A DNA stretch of 64,000 bases, from the NCBI RefSeq assembly GCF_049243985.1, contig NC_135386.1, positions 11,679,328-11,743,327 on the forward strand, read 5' to 3'. Made by a program: the position numbers and the translations under genes. Every line of letters starts with the position of its first letter. The first letter of the stretch is position 1. Source of the DNA: Paroedura picta (lineage: Eukaryota > Chordata > Lepidosauria > Squamata > Gekkonidae). Of this stretch, positions 53,571 to 64,000 are shown in pieces. The notes beneath the pieces are model-generated. The model did no database searches and was not told the origin of the DNA. It worked only from the letters and a program-made list of their open reading frames with translations.

Positions 53571-55017
53571 TATAGCCAGCAAAGGAATTAATCCTATGAG
53601 GCCTGGAAGAAGATGCCTTTGAGAGGAGAGGCTGTCAAAGTTTACTGCTTGTTTGGAAGCTCTCTACCTCCCTGGAGCTTATAGGTTTGTAAATAAATAT
53701 CACACAAATGCCAGGGATATCCTAGCAGCTAGAACTTCCTCCTGGAAGTATCCAGGAAAGGCAGAAAAAAAGAAATGAAGCCAGACTGATTTTAAAAGAA
53801 GCCAGTTTGCAAGGCCTTTCCTGTGTATGTAAAGCACGGTTCTGTGTGCCTTTTCCAGACAACATTTCCTTGTTCTTTACTGGAGACAGACTGGTCGGCA
53901 GATAAAGCCACTTGGCGATAGGAGAAAGAAAGGACCACCTGGGTCCTGTCCCGTGCTTATCAGAGATGCGGGTGCTGCTGAGATCAAAGGGAGAGCAGCA
54001 TGGGAGTGAAGTGTGTGTGTGTTTGTGTGTTTTTGTGTGTGTCTGTGTGTGCGCAAAGGCAGCTAACTTTTTGGTGCTGTCTATTCTAGACCAGGCATCC
54101 TTTTAAATATATCATTGTGTTATTTCAAGTCCCCAACTACTCATTTTGGTTTCACTGTTGTTAATTAATATTTTAAATAAACATATAAAAAGGGACGGTT
54201 TCCAGGGTCACCACCTGCATTCTGGGGGCAAGAGATGCCCCATCCCCTGTTAGCCTTGCCAGGCAGGGCGCCAACAGCTAGTGGGAGAAAGATTTTATTT
54301 AAAAAAAGAAGCGGCTGGTGGTGATGGCGTAATGTCAGTTCTAGGAAAACCAGGAAGCGATGTCATACCTTTCTAGGAATTGTCAGGAACTCTATGGTAA
54401 AGCCACACCATTTCTGGTGTTTCCTAGAGTGGCACAACATCACTTTTTGGGTTTCCTGGAAGTGATATCATGCTCTTTTAGTATGGCCTTGCATATCCAT
54501 ACCCAGGGCTGCCAGGTCCAGGTTGGGAAATACCTGTAGTGGAACCTTAGGAGGGCAGAAATTCAGTGGGATATAATGTCAAAGACTCCACCTTCCAAAA
54601 TGGCTATTTTCCCTGTGTCTTTGGGATCAGCTATAATCTCAGCCACCCCCTATAAGCTGTTGACCCTATCCTTGCCCACTGGTTGTGAGGTTGGATCTGA
54701 CAACTCTACCCTTTCCTATTCAAGATCAAATGAAAAAATAACATTAGGATAGTGTTTTCCATTAGATAATTACTAACAAATGCAAATTAATTCAGTACTG
54801 AAAGTCTCTGCTGAATCCCGAGTATCCATCTACGATGGAAGATACCCGATTGCTCAGCTCCTTTTCAATTAGCTTCTACTGAGGCTGGTAATATCTGCTG
54901 CCTTTTCTTTTTTGGTGCACTTGATCCAGTCCCACCCAATGCAGAAGTACAACAGAATTACCGCCCCTTTGCGGAGGTTGTCTGCTGCAACTCTGCCCAA
55001 GTTGTTCCTCTAGAGAT
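53571..55017. other. intergenic DNA with a GT microsatellite
   Basis: A gtgtgt-rich stretch lies at about 54010-54050. No gene or other repeat recognised. Confidence 0.5.
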
Positions 55018-55337
55018 CAGGCTTCTCAACCAGGGTTTCATGAAATCCTGGGGTTTCTTGAAGGGTTTCCCAAATAGATGGGAGTTAATTTTTTATATTT
55101 TTTAAAATTTGTTAAACATTTATTAGGTGATATGACCATATATGGTGGTCAACCTGCCCCCCCCAATGGCCAATGATGGATGGGCCTGGAGGGGTGGAAA
55201 GGGGAGGGGCCCCAGGTGGGCGTGTCCACAGTTCTGCTTCCCAACTATATTCTGCATGATCACAGCATTTCTGGGGTTCTCAAAGCCTGAAGAATGCTTC
55301 AGGGGTTTCTCAATTGTAAAAAAGTTGAGAAAGTCTG
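55018..55337 (+). mobile_element. hAT-type element family C, copy 2
   Basis: Ends caggcttctcaacc and gttgagaaagtctg. Flanks ctagagat/ctctagat fit an 8-bp duplication with one change. Opposite orientation to copy 1. Confidence 0.82.
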
Positions 55338-55833
55338 CTCTAGATCTTTTCCATCCAGAAGGCACATCCAAGTCAGTGACTCATGCACAACATGACATCC
55401 TCTATAATTAACAATGTACAAAATTTTGTTCTATTTGGAGAGAGGGTGCAAATATCTTGTGTCTGATTATTGGATATAGACTCCCTTGTTGCTGGAGGTA
55501 ATTGTCTCAGGGCTATTAAAAGATTATGTAAACAGAGATGCCTATACTTAGTATGACTGTTAAAATAACAATTGCAAGGAAGCGAAGGACAATGAACATA
55601 GCAGGCCTATTACAGTGCAATACTAAACAGAACAACACTCTCCTAAACCACTGACTTCAAAGGCTTTAGAACTGTGAAACTTTGTTTAGGATTGCACTGT
55701 TAGAACAGATAAATTAAATATGGGTCATGAAACTACATGAATATTCATTAATGTGCTTCAAGAATGATCATTAACAGGCTTGTCACTGGAAATCTGACAG
55801 TCTGTCTCTGGAAATAACTTGAGAAGCTTACAG
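55338..55833. other. intergenic DNA, nothing recognised
   Basis: AT-rich, no gene or named repeat. Confidence 0.4.
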
Positions 55834-56296
55834 CAGTGGTCCCCAACCTTTTTATCACCAGGGACCACTCAACGCCAGAGACCACTCACTGGGGACCACT
55901 CAACGCCTTTTACCGAGGCCTGGTGGGGGGGTAGTTTACTCCTCTCCTCTAAACCACTGCCCTAATGCTCTCTGATTGCTATGGTAATGTTTAAACATCC
56001 CTTCAAAATAAGATACAGACACGCCACAACAATGAACATAAGGAACATTTTATTTTCATGGAAATTTTAACTCATGACAATGACAAATCAATGGGAACCC
56101 TGAGCTTGTTTCTTTGCAATGAGATAGTCCCATCTGGGAGTGATGGGAGACAATGACACCCGAAGTGTGTTGTAAAGGGCCGGGGGGGGATGAACTAAAG
56201 GGCCGGGGGGGGGGGGGAGAAGGCGTCCTTCGGAACCCACCTCCAATTAGTCGAAGGACCACATGTGGTCCACGGCCCACAGGTTGGGGATCGCTA
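55834..56296. mobile_element. hAT-type element family D, copy 2
   Basis: Perfect 8-bp duplication gcttacag (55826-55833, 56297-56304). Near the left end the phrase accactcaacgcc is partly duplicated, making it longer than the 30391 copy. G runs at about 56183 and 56203. Confidence 0.92.
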
Positions 56297-56722
56297 GCTT
56301 ACAGGATCTCAAAGCAGCAGCAGCAGCAGCTGTTTCACAATGAATCCTGGTCTGGTCCTCAAGAGCCCCACCTTGTTCTAACAGGTAAAGTGTTGCCAGG
56401 ATATGTCTTCCAGGGAGCGCTTTGCTTGGCAGGCCCAGACATACGAGTGCTTTCTTGTTATTTTGAGGGTCTTTGCCTTCCAGTCCAAACATTCAGTCCT
56501 GCTTCCAGAGCACTGTGGGATCCAGGCACCATTTCCTCACTAGCTTGAGGATTCGGCCCTGAGGCCAGGGGGTCACGATGCACACAGCTTGCCAGTTCCT
56601 TTTCTCCTTCAAACTCTGCCCTGTGGTCCTGTGCTCAGCAATGAGAACCCCCAAGAGGAATTTGGACACATCAGGGAGAATAAAACAGGGTTCCTTGTCC
56701 CTTTGTCTTGGACATTCTAGAT

Positions 56723-56860
56723 CAGGGGTAGTCAAACTGCGGCCCTCCAGATGTCCATGGACTACAATTCCCAGGAGCCCCCTGCCAGCGAACGCTGGCA
56801 GGGGGCTCCTGGGAATTGTAGTTCATGGACATCTGGAGGGCCGCAGTTTGACTACCCCTG
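56723..56860 (+). mobile_element. hAT MITE family A
   Basis: Complete. Left flank ttctagat, right flank atctagat after one extra base. Confidence 0.94.
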
Positions 56861-56939
56861 TATCTAGATCAAAGTATTTGACAGCCACCCTTATTTACTT
56901 ACTTAGATTTCAACTTTTATGCCGCCCTTTCTCAAACAT

Positions 56940-57190
56940 GGTGGATTATAATGTCTTACAAGAGAAGACTGTGGATGAAAGCCCCTCTCTTCATCACCTG
57001 TTACCATATCACTTTGTTGACCCTGTAATGGTCCTACCATGTCCTGACTCTTTTTCTTAGTTTGAACATGACTAAACAACCTTTTTTGTTGTGTTTAGTG
57101 TTTCTCGCTAGCCTACTCACCTTTAGCTTTTCTAACACTCTCCCTACAAACATTGGTTATTTGTTTATATTCATCCTTGGTTACAAGGCT
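56940..57190 (-). mobile_element. old CR1-type LINE fragment
   Basis: Parallels 32180-32425 (cacctgttac, ctttttcttactttgaa-like, acattggttatttgtttatattc). Confidence 0.6.
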
Positions 57191-57344
57191 CTGCTTTTAT
57201 GTCACTGAAACACATAAAATTCTAAAAACATATAGAAATAGATTTTTAAAATTAATTAAATACAGTTAAAACATTTTAAAATTAATTTATAAATGTTTAC
57301 TGTTGTGTTCAGGGACAGCTTTGCTTTGTGGGATCTCCACGTAT

Positions 57345-58105
57345 GTTTATCTTGGAGAGAGGTGATAGGATTGCTATCTTCAAGTTCTTGAAGGGCTGTC
57401 ACATATAGGATAGAGCAGAGTTGTTTTCTTTTGCCTCAGAGGGTTGGCCAGAAACAGTGGGATGAAATTAATTCCAAAGAATTTGCAACTTAACATCTGG
57501 AAGAAGTTCCTGAGAGACTGATTCCTCAGTTGAACAGGATTCCTCGGGAGGTGGTGAGTTTATTTATTTAGATTTAGATTTCTTGACTGCCACTCCCAGA
57601 CCCTATTGGCTCATGGCGGTCTACAATAAAATTCTATAAAACCAGATCAAATAGTACTGGCGGCAAAATCCTATCAAATCCCCCCTACCCCACCCGTCCA
57701 TGCTTGATGCCCGAGGACATACCCAATGCCCTCAGGAGGGGTACCCCTCTCCTTCTTTGGAAGTTTCTAAGCAGAGGCTAGAGAGCCATCTGATAGAGAT
57801 GCTGATTCTGTGAACTTAGGCAGATTGTGAGCAGGAAGGGATTGTGTCTGAGCTTGGCTTTTGTGGCCCTTTCTTGCATGCCCAGGGAAATGCTGATCGC
57901 CACTTTGGGGTCAGAAGGTGAATTTCCTCCAGACCAAACTGACCAGGGATTCTGGCTTTTTTTTTTTAGAGGGGGGTAACATCTGGGCATAAAATTGGGG
58001 TCACTTTGGGTGGGCAGGTAGTTGTAAGTTCCTGCATTCTGCAGGGGGTTGAACTAGTTGACCCTGGAGGTCCCTCTCAACTCTATGATTCTATCATTCT
58101 AGTCT
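57345..58105 (+). mobile_element. older CR1 fragment split by another repeat
   Basis: CR1 C-terminal region (gataggattgctatcttcaag, cctcagagggttggccag, ttcctcgggaggtggtgag) continues after 57750 (ttggaagtttctaagcagagg) to the 3' end (actctatgattctatcatt). A T-rich unclassified repeat (about 57557-57660) is inserted. Confidence 0.82.
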
Positions 58106-58808
58106 AAGATTTTGTATAATTGAGTCACAATTTGGCTCTCATTCTGAAAACACTGGCAAGTTTCATTATGCAGCCCCGTCTACATAGCAAAATTTGGCCT
58201 TAATATTTGTCCACTCTCAGAGGAATCCATCTGACTCATGCAGAGATGCAACATGTAATGTCCACAGGAGGTTGTGGTTCCACTGTGTGACTACAATGAG
58301 TGAATGAACTATGAACCATGACAGCCTTGGTGCAGAGGGCGGACTGGCTAGGAAGAGGCCAGGCACTGAATCATGGGCACAGTCAATGGGCACTTTGGGT
58401 TTAGGGGCAATACTGATTGAACCCCTACTGTTTAATAGGCCACTTGGCCCTAACTTGGTCATTATCTCCTAAACACCTTAAATGTTGGTGTGAGGAAGTC
58501 TAAAAAACAGAAGTAACACATTAAATGACAGATTAACTGATGCAGAATTCCACAGTAGGCCCCTGGTTTCAACAGGCTACCAAAGACCATAGAAGTTTCC
58601 CAAGGAACTTAGTGGATCATTTAGTACAGTTTGACTCTGTTCCCTAGGTAAAAATGCCCTGTTGAATAATTCAGTTTTCATGGTTTGCAGGAGGCCAAGG
58701 AGAGGGGGAGCCTTCCTGGCCTCCTCAACAGACCATTCCATAAGGTGGGGGCCACAACAGAAGAGGCACATACATGGGAAGAGGCTGATTTTGCCTAGAT
58801 GTAGGTTG
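58106..58808. other. intergenic DNA, nothing recognised
   Basis: A 58577-58984 minus frame spans into the SINE and is not a gene. Confidence 0.4.
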
Positions 58809-59080
58809 TAGCCTCTTGTGGCGCAGAGTGGTAAGGCAGCCGTCTGAAAGCTTTGCCCATGAGGCTGGGAGTTCAATCCCAGCAGCCAGCTCGAGGTTGA
58901 CTCAGCCTTCCATCCTTCCGAGGTCGGTAAAATGAGTACCCAGCTTGCTGCTGGGGGGTAAACGGTAATGACTGGGGAAGGCACTCCGTATTGAGTCTGC
59001 CATGAAAACGCTAGAGGGCGTCACCCCAAGGGTCAGACATGACTCGGTGCTTGCACAGGAGATACCTTTACCTTTACCTT
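58809..59080 (+). mobile_element. Sauria-type SINE, copy 2
   Basis: Same head, middle and BovB-like tail as the 9311 copy, lacking a short internal piece near 58988. Flanked by taggttg at 58802-58808 and 59081-59087. Confidence 0.9.
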
Positions 59081-59137
59081 TAGGTTGGCAGATGAGCAAA
59101 GTTGTCATGGTCGAACAGAGTGGGGAGATTCAAGTGG

Positions 59138-59246
59138 GTAGCCATTTTGGTCTGAAGTAGCACAACAAAAATTGAGTCCAATAAAGATTTATTCAAAAGG
59201 TATTCAAAATCTTTGTTGGTCTGAAAGGTGCTGTTGGCCTCAATGT
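59138..59246. repeat. Penelope-type foldback repeat, central hairpin lost
   Basis: ggtctgaagtagcac...gagtccaataaagatttattc and its inverted half, without the hammerhead-like centre seen at 6744-6769. Confidence 0.6.
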
Positions 59247-59317
59247 TTGCAGAGGGGGGAAATACAATCTCATAGATAAGATAGTCCAAGACCATGAAGG
59301 GCTTTGTATATTATAAC

Positions 59318-59422
59318 CAGGGGCAGCCAAACTGTGGCTCTCCAAATATCCATGGACTACAATTCCCATGAACCTGGCAGGCTCATGGGAATTTTTGAAG
59401 AGCCACAGTTTGGCCAGCCCTG
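59318..59422 (+). mobile_element. diverged hAT MITE, relative of family A
   Basis: caggggcagccaaactgtgg ... gccagccctg with ggactacaattcccatgaa inside. The arms are less alike than in family A, so it is older. Confidence 0.8.
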
Positions 59423-59662
59423 CTCTGTTGCATCACTAGATGATACATAGAGCTGGGCATCATGTGCATATTGATGACATCCAGCCCCAAAGCTATGAAT
59501 GATTTCTCCTAAGGGCTTTACATAGAGATTGAAAAGCATGGGGGATAGGATGGTACCCTGTGGATCACCACAGCTTAGATGTCACCAGGTCTCCCACAGC
59601 AACTCTTTGAGTCCAGTCTGTGAAGAATGATTTGAACTAGTACAGTGTGTATGCCCTGATAC

Positions 59663-59869
59663 TAGGGTTGAGCACTTTGGTGCGGTTTGGCCACCTCGGC
59701 GATCACCGATGGCAAAGGCGGCCATCGCCGGAGCGAGGAGAGGAGGGGTGGCGAGGGCACACCAGTCAGTGGCCGCATGGCGCACCACTGCCCCTCCTCT
59801 CCGTGCTTCGGTGCTGGCCTCCTAGGCGCCGCTTTGGGCTTCGGTGATTGCTGAGGTGGCTGAACCCTA
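59663..59869. mobile_element. hAT-type palindromic MITE family F
   Basis: Ends TAGGGTTGAGC and GGCTGAACCCTA, inner arms ggccacctcggcgatcaccg / cggtgattgctgaggtgg. Perfect 8-bp duplication cctgatac on both sides. Single copy in the window. Confidence 0.88.
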
Positions 59870-60289
59870 CCTGATACCTACTTCCCCCTCCAAGCACTCC
59901 AACAAGATGGTATGATCTACTTTAGGTCAAAGGGCTCTCTAGGATTTGCCAATCTTCCTGTGGTTTATAAATCTTAAAGCATCACTCCTTGTCGTCATGA
60001 CATCATGGCCCAGTTTTCACTGGAAATTATGTCAGCAACTGGCATGATGCTGTCCGACCCCCAAGGACCTCCCACAAGATGATCTGCTGTTCCTGCAACT
60101 GAATCATGGTGGCCCTTTCATCCCCACTAGCATTCTTCTATTCCTCGAAGCTCAGGAAGACAGTGCAGGGCAAATACGGTTCCCCCCTCGCAAGGACAGC
60201 AGGCAGACAAGTGAGTTTTTCAGAACTCTCCAACAGTACATAAGGGGAGAGGGGAATATTTTAGGCCACAGTCTTCAATCCCGTGGAGA
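59870..60289. other. intergenic DNA, nothing recognised
   Basis: No gene or repeat could be supported. Confidence 0.4.
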
Positions 60290-60344
60290 ATACTTATTTA
60301 TTTGATTTCTAGTCCACCTTCCTCCTTAGAGTCAAGGCGGATTA

Positions 60345-60462
60345 CAGGATAAAACCCGATAAAACCACAAACTTAAAGCTAAAAACCTCAGATGGCAAAC
60401 CAATTTTGGGCACCCCAGTTGAAGAGGGATGTTGACAAACTGGAACGTGTCCAGAGGAGGGC
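60345..60462 (+). repeat. arm 1 of an inverted duplication
   Basis: Includes the end of a T-rich repeat and the start of the CR1 fragment (gatggcaaaccaattttggg). It is the reverse complement of 61195-61332 with small differences. Confidence 0.85.
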
Positions 60463-60918
60463 AACAAAGCTGGTGAGGGGTTTGGAAACCAAGACGTAGG
60501 AGGAAAGGTCGAGGGAGCTTGGTCTGTTAATCCTGGAGAGGAGACGACTGAGAGGAGATCTGATCTTCAAGTATTTAAAAGGCTGCCATATGGAGGATGG
60601 AGCAAAATTGTTCTCTCTTGCCTCAGAGGGACGGACCAGAACCAATGGGATGAAATTTATTCAAAAGAAATTCAATCTAAACATCCGGAAGAAATTCCTG
60701 ACAGTTAGAGTGGTCTCTCAGTGGAACAGGCTTCCTCGGGAGGTGGTGGGTTCTCCATCTTTGGAAATTTTTAAAGAGAGGCTGGAGAGCCATCTGATGG
60801 AGAGGCTGATTCTGTGAAGGCAAAGGGTTACAGTAGATGAGCGATAGGGATGTGTCCTGCACAGTGCAGGGGGTTGGACTAGATGACCCATGAGGTCCCC
60901 TCCAACTCTATTATTCAA
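60411..60918 (+). mobile_element. CR1 LINE 3' fragment (older subfamily)
   Basis: gttgacaaactggaacgtgtcc, ggagaggagacgactgagagg, cctcagagggacggaccag, to ccaactctattattca. A translatable part (NIRKKFLTVRVVSQWNRLPR) matches CR1 ORF2 C-termini. Confidence 0.88.
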
Positions 60919-61194
60919 TCCAATCCTTCCCACAGTCATCAAGGAGACCCAGCTTCAACCAAAGACCTGGCGGAAGAGCTCCATCTTACAGGCCCTGCAG
61001 AACTTTGGTAGCATCATCAGGGCCCTCAGCTCTCCCGGGAAATCATTCCACCAGGTCGGGGCCAAGACCAAGACCAAAAAAGCTTCTCACATCCTGTATT
61101 TCAATAAGCACAGAGTGGTGGCAGGCCATGAAGCACCCTTGGCATGCTGGGAACGAGAAAGAAAACCCTTGAAACCTTCATCAAGTGCCTGCCT

Positions 61195-61332
61195 GAACTT
61201 CCAGTTCAGTTGCCCTCCTCTGGATATGTTCCAGTTTGTCAACATCCCTCTTCAATTGGGGTGCCCAAAATTGGTTTGCCATCTGAGGCTTTTGGCTTTA
61301 TGATTGTGGTTTTATGGGGTTTTATCCTGGCA
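61195..61332 (-). repeat. arm 2 of the inverted duplication, with CR1 start
   Basis: Reverse partner of 60345-60462. The CR1 part (about 61196-61290) ends where arm 1 ends, and a truncated family B MITE abuts the other side. Confidence 0.85.
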
Positions 61333-61486
61333 AATTAGGTTGTAATATATATATTACAATACCATTTTTGCGTTCTGTGCATTCTATGAAACTTTTTGTT
61401 CGTCCATATAGACCAAATTTTTAATCAAGAACCCCTCCCTGGTCAATGGGGTCCCACTTTGCCAATGTTAAAATCCGGTCACCTTA
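61327..61486 (+). mobile_element. hAT-type MITE family B, left end missing
   Basis: Starts inside the element (ctggcaaatt) at the inverted-duplication breakpoint and keeps the right end (aaatccggtcacctta). Confidence 0.82.
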
Positions 61487-61591
61487 AAGTAGCCCCTGGG
61501 GCCATGTGGCTAGAGCCGGGGTCCTCCTTTCAAACCCCCATTCAAAGTTTCGGGCCTGTCGCCTTTTCTCAGTCCGGCCAATGGGTAGCCG

Positions 61592-61636
61592 GTCTGAAGT
61601 AGCACAATAAAATCAGAGTCCAGGAGCACCTTTAAG
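61592..61636 (+). repeat. Penelope-type terminal repeat fragment
   Basis: tctgaagtagcacaataaaatcagagtcc...gcacctttaaga, cut by the family B MITE that follows. Confidence 0.6.
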
Positions 61637-61637
61637 A

Positions 61638-61876
61638 TAAGGTGACCAGATTTTAACATGGGTAAAGCGAGACACCATTGACCCGGGGTGGGGGAGTGGG
61701 GGGAGGGTCTTGATTATAAATTTGGTCTATATGGAGCAACAAAAAGTTTCATAGAATGTATAGAACGCATAGAACGCAAAAATAGAATTGTAATATATAT
61801 ATTATATACAACCTAAGTGCAATTTGCCAGGTAGCCCCAGATGTCCCTCCAAAAGTGGGACAATCTGGTCGCCTTG
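61638..61876 (-). mobile_element. hAT-type MITE family B, reverse copy
   Basis: TAAGGTGACCAGATT at the left and AATCTGGTCGCCTT at the right; a G-rich stretch at about 61686-61706 replaces the C run of forward copies. No clear duplication. Confidence 0.88.
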
Positions 61877-61879
61877 GGC

Positions 61880-62160
61880 TACTTATGCCAATCAAGGACT
61901 ACGAAGAGAGGCTGGGGGCAGCGTGTGCGTGCGTGGGTGGGCGCTGGGTGCCCGGGAAGGGTGGGCGTCGCGCCCCCTCCCATCCCCCTCCCCGCGCCAG
62001 GCGGGGCGGGGTGGGGCGGGCCGCGCGCTCCTCGGAGGGGCCGGCCTTGGCGCGCGGCAGTTTCCTTTCGCCCCCCCCCCCCCCATCTCATCACCCTCAT
62101 CTTTCTGGGCGGCCTCCGCGCTCAGTCGGGAGCGAAGCGTGCGCCAGGCGGCTCTCCGCG
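61880..62160 (+). promoter_or_regulatory. CpG-island promoter of a downstream gene
   Basis: Strongly CpG-rich DNA with GC boxes (ggggcgggg, about 61998-62018), no TATA box, and C14 at 62071-62084. Second CpG island in the window and the expected start of the next gene. Confidence 0.65.
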
Positions 62161-62190
62161 CTCTTTCCTCCCCCGGACCGCGGCTGGCTC
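62085..62190 (+). other. candidate untranslated first exon with strong donor
   Basis: GC-rich stretch ending cggctggctc|GTAAGTAGAG, a near-consensus donor at 62191. No reading frame with homology is seen, so it is likely 5' UTR. In other vertebrates HAPLN3 follows MFGE8 in the same direction, which makes it the first candidate; this is inference from gene order. The left boundary is arbitrary. Confidence 0.4.
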
Positions 62191-62603
62191 GTAAGTAGAG
62201 GCTTCCGGGAGGCAGGGCAGCCGGGGCAGCCTGCAAGGGGGCAGGAGCTTTTCCGCCACAGGTGCGGGGCCATTCGGCCCTCCTGCAAACGCGTCCCCTT
62301 TTGCAAAAGGAAGGGGGGATCGCAGAGGCAGAAACTAGTTGCTTTTCACTGTGGGGGCGCAGAGGGGAGGGGAGGTGGATTCCCGACCCTTCCCGAGGAC
62401 AGGGTGGGAGGAGAGAAGCATGCCGGGGCCACTTTTCCCGCACCCAGGTGAGCCCCGCGCCATGCATGCCAGGCAAGTGAATTCCAGGGCGCACTGGGGG
62501 CAGTGCATGGGGTGTTGTCATTTTTTAAGCTAGCTTTTGGGATCCTCATCCCCCCCCCCCCCAGGATAACTGGATTTAAGGATCATGTGAACAAACTCAA
62601 GAC

Positions 62604-62705
62604 CAGGGGTAGTCAACCTGTGCTCCTCCAGATGTTCATGCTGGCAGGGGCTCATGGGAATTGTAGTCCATGAACATCTGGAGGACCACAGGTAGACTAC
62701 TCCTG
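62604..62705 (+). mobile_element. hAT MITE family A (CAACC subfamily), left arm shortened
   Basis: Perfect duplication ctcaagac on both sides. The left inner arm is deleted. It lies about 410 bp after the candidate donor, so probably in intron 1 of the next gene. Confidence 0.94.
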
Positions 62706-63911
62706 CTCAAGACGATCAGTCATAAATGACCTTATGCACAAAGAGTGTTAAGGAAAGACATGTCAAGCGTTGTTAGAGCAGGCAGAGAAATTCCATGCAG
62801 GTTTGGCTCCGCGTTCCACTGGTGATGGGGAACGGGTTCAGCCATGACCAGTTTGACTTCTACATGGGCCAGTGCCCCAGTTTTCGAAGAAGACTGGAAT
62901 CTCAGGGACGGGAAGGTGCAAAAACAGCTTAAACCCCAAGGATGACGGGCTGCAGCCAAGGCAGGAGAGGCAGCAGGTCCGGTTCCAATCAAGGGGTTAA
63001 GGCAGGACCCCAAATCTGTCTTGTGGCCGGTCCAGCATTCCCTGCTTTTCATCCCAACAGAGAAATGCACAATGAGATCGTCCCGCAATCTGGAATGGCT
63101 TTAGTGCTCCAGGGTGTTAAAGTCTTTGTATGGTGCCGATTTCTGTGATCCGACATGCTCCTTTGTCGAGAGACATGTTTTGGGATGACCTGTGCTTTTA
63201 AAGCGACACATAAATCTCTCATGGGTCACTGAGATCTGTGTAATACTATCAGCCTGGGCATGCGTGAAGAGCAATCCTGGACAGAGCTAGGCTGCAGCCA
63301 AAGGCGTTTGAAATCAGTGGGGCTTAGGCAGGCATAATTTTGCATAAGTTGTTACTGTTAGCCCCACAAAACTCTATGGGACATTCTTAAATAAATGTGC
63401 ATAGAATTACTGCTGCAGTTTTTGGCAGATGAGTTCCAGGGGCTGTCGCCTGAAATGTTAGCCTAAACCTGCCTCTCACAATCATTGATTGTTTCAAGTA
63501 GTCCCATTTGTGTGTGTGTGTGTGTGTGTGGGGGGGGGGGCTTTTTTACATAGAGCTTTCCCATGAATATTGGAGAATCTTTTTCTCTTGTGTTCTTGCG
63601 TCTCCTCCAAAGCTTCTCCTACAATGAAAAGCAGAAGTGCAGCTCAAAAATAGACATGGAAACATTCTGTTTTTTTTTTTTTTTTAGCTTTGCTAGCTTT
63701 CCCTCCTAGGTCTTCAGTTTTATTTTATTCTTCCTGCTTTTCTGTATCACGACCCCGTCTCTCCAGTCTTCAAAAACAGGATGAGTTTGGCAAGATTGGT
63801 TCTCCCCTTGCAGTCTTCAGACCAATGCATTCAGCATAGGTACTCTACGACCTTTTCTAAAACACAACCGACTGTAAGCCTTAAGTATGGAAGCCCTGTT
63901 GACACACTGAT
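62706..63911. other. probable intronic or intergenic DNA, microsatellites only
   Basis: (GT)n followed by a G run at about 63511-63540 and a T run at about 63670-63685. No coding exon recognised. Confidence 0.5.
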
Positions 63912-64000
63912 GAGAGCCAGTTTGGTGGTGTGGTTAGGAGTGCGGACTTCTAATCTGGCATGCTGAGTTCGATTCTGCGCTCCTCCACATGCAGCCAGCT
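63912..64000 (+). mobile_element. tRNA-derived squamate SINE, cut by window end
   Basis: A box gtgtggttaggagtgcgg and B box gagttcgattctg, then gcagccagct at the last base. Confidence 0.85.

Noticed and set aside
61855-62521. Long frames on both strands in the second CpG island (up to 209 codons)
   Set aside because: Low-complexity GC-driven frames without homology; they run across the splice donor.

Overview
The window is a vertebrate nuclear locus, most likely from a squamate reptile and possibly a gecko-type lizard. The evidence is CR1 LINEs, Sauria-type SINEs with a BovB-like tail, 5S-derived SINEs and Penelope-like remnants, together with a dense load of hAT-type MITEs. Bases 2869-28143 hold one complete ten-exon gene on the + strand. 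I identify it as MFGE8 (lactadherin/milk fat globule EGF-factor 8). The predicted product is a signal peptide, three EGF-like modules (the second with an RGD integrin site) and two discoidin (F5/8 type C) domains. All exon junctions keep frame, and the protein is 470 residues, or 476 with an alternative acceptor.

Layout. 1-2650 is upstream DNA made largely of repeats. 2660-2960 is a CpG-rich promoter plus exon 1. 2942-27999 holds nine introns crowded with MITEs, SINEs, a CR1 fragment, a GC-rich hAT element and Penelope-type hairpins. 28144 to about 29460 is the 3' UTR with two candidate poly(A) signals. From 29.9 to 61.8 kb I see no host gene. That stretch is a mosaic of CR1 copies (one with an uninterrupted reverse-transcriptase frame of 574 codons at 37.8-39.5 kb), broken Ty3/Gypsy fossils (41.1-42.2 and 47.0-47.8 kb), a Penelope-like RT remnant (43.8-44.4 kb), two copies of an ~880 bp PIF/Harbinger-like element and several SINE families. 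A second CpG island (61.9-62.2 kb) ends in a good splice donor and looks like the untranslated first exon of the next + strand gene. Conserved vertebrate order (MFGE8 followed by HAPLN3 in the same direction) makes HAPLN3 the first candidate, but no HAPLN3 coding sequence is visible.

The most striking non-genic signal is a palindromic hAT MITE present about 31 times (termini CAGGGGTAGTCAA, 8-bp target duplications). Both arms carry a core matching the ZNF143/THAP11 promoter motif (ACTACAATTCCCAG). Eighteen copies lie inside MFGE8, several within about 60 bp of splice sites, and a half copy sits in its promoter. Five further hAT-type families with 8-bp duplications also occur. Two Penelope-type repeats carry hammerhead-ribozyme-like cores. 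Intron 6 holds a 21-nt exact match to exon 7. All calls rest on reading the sequence; no alignment or database search was run.
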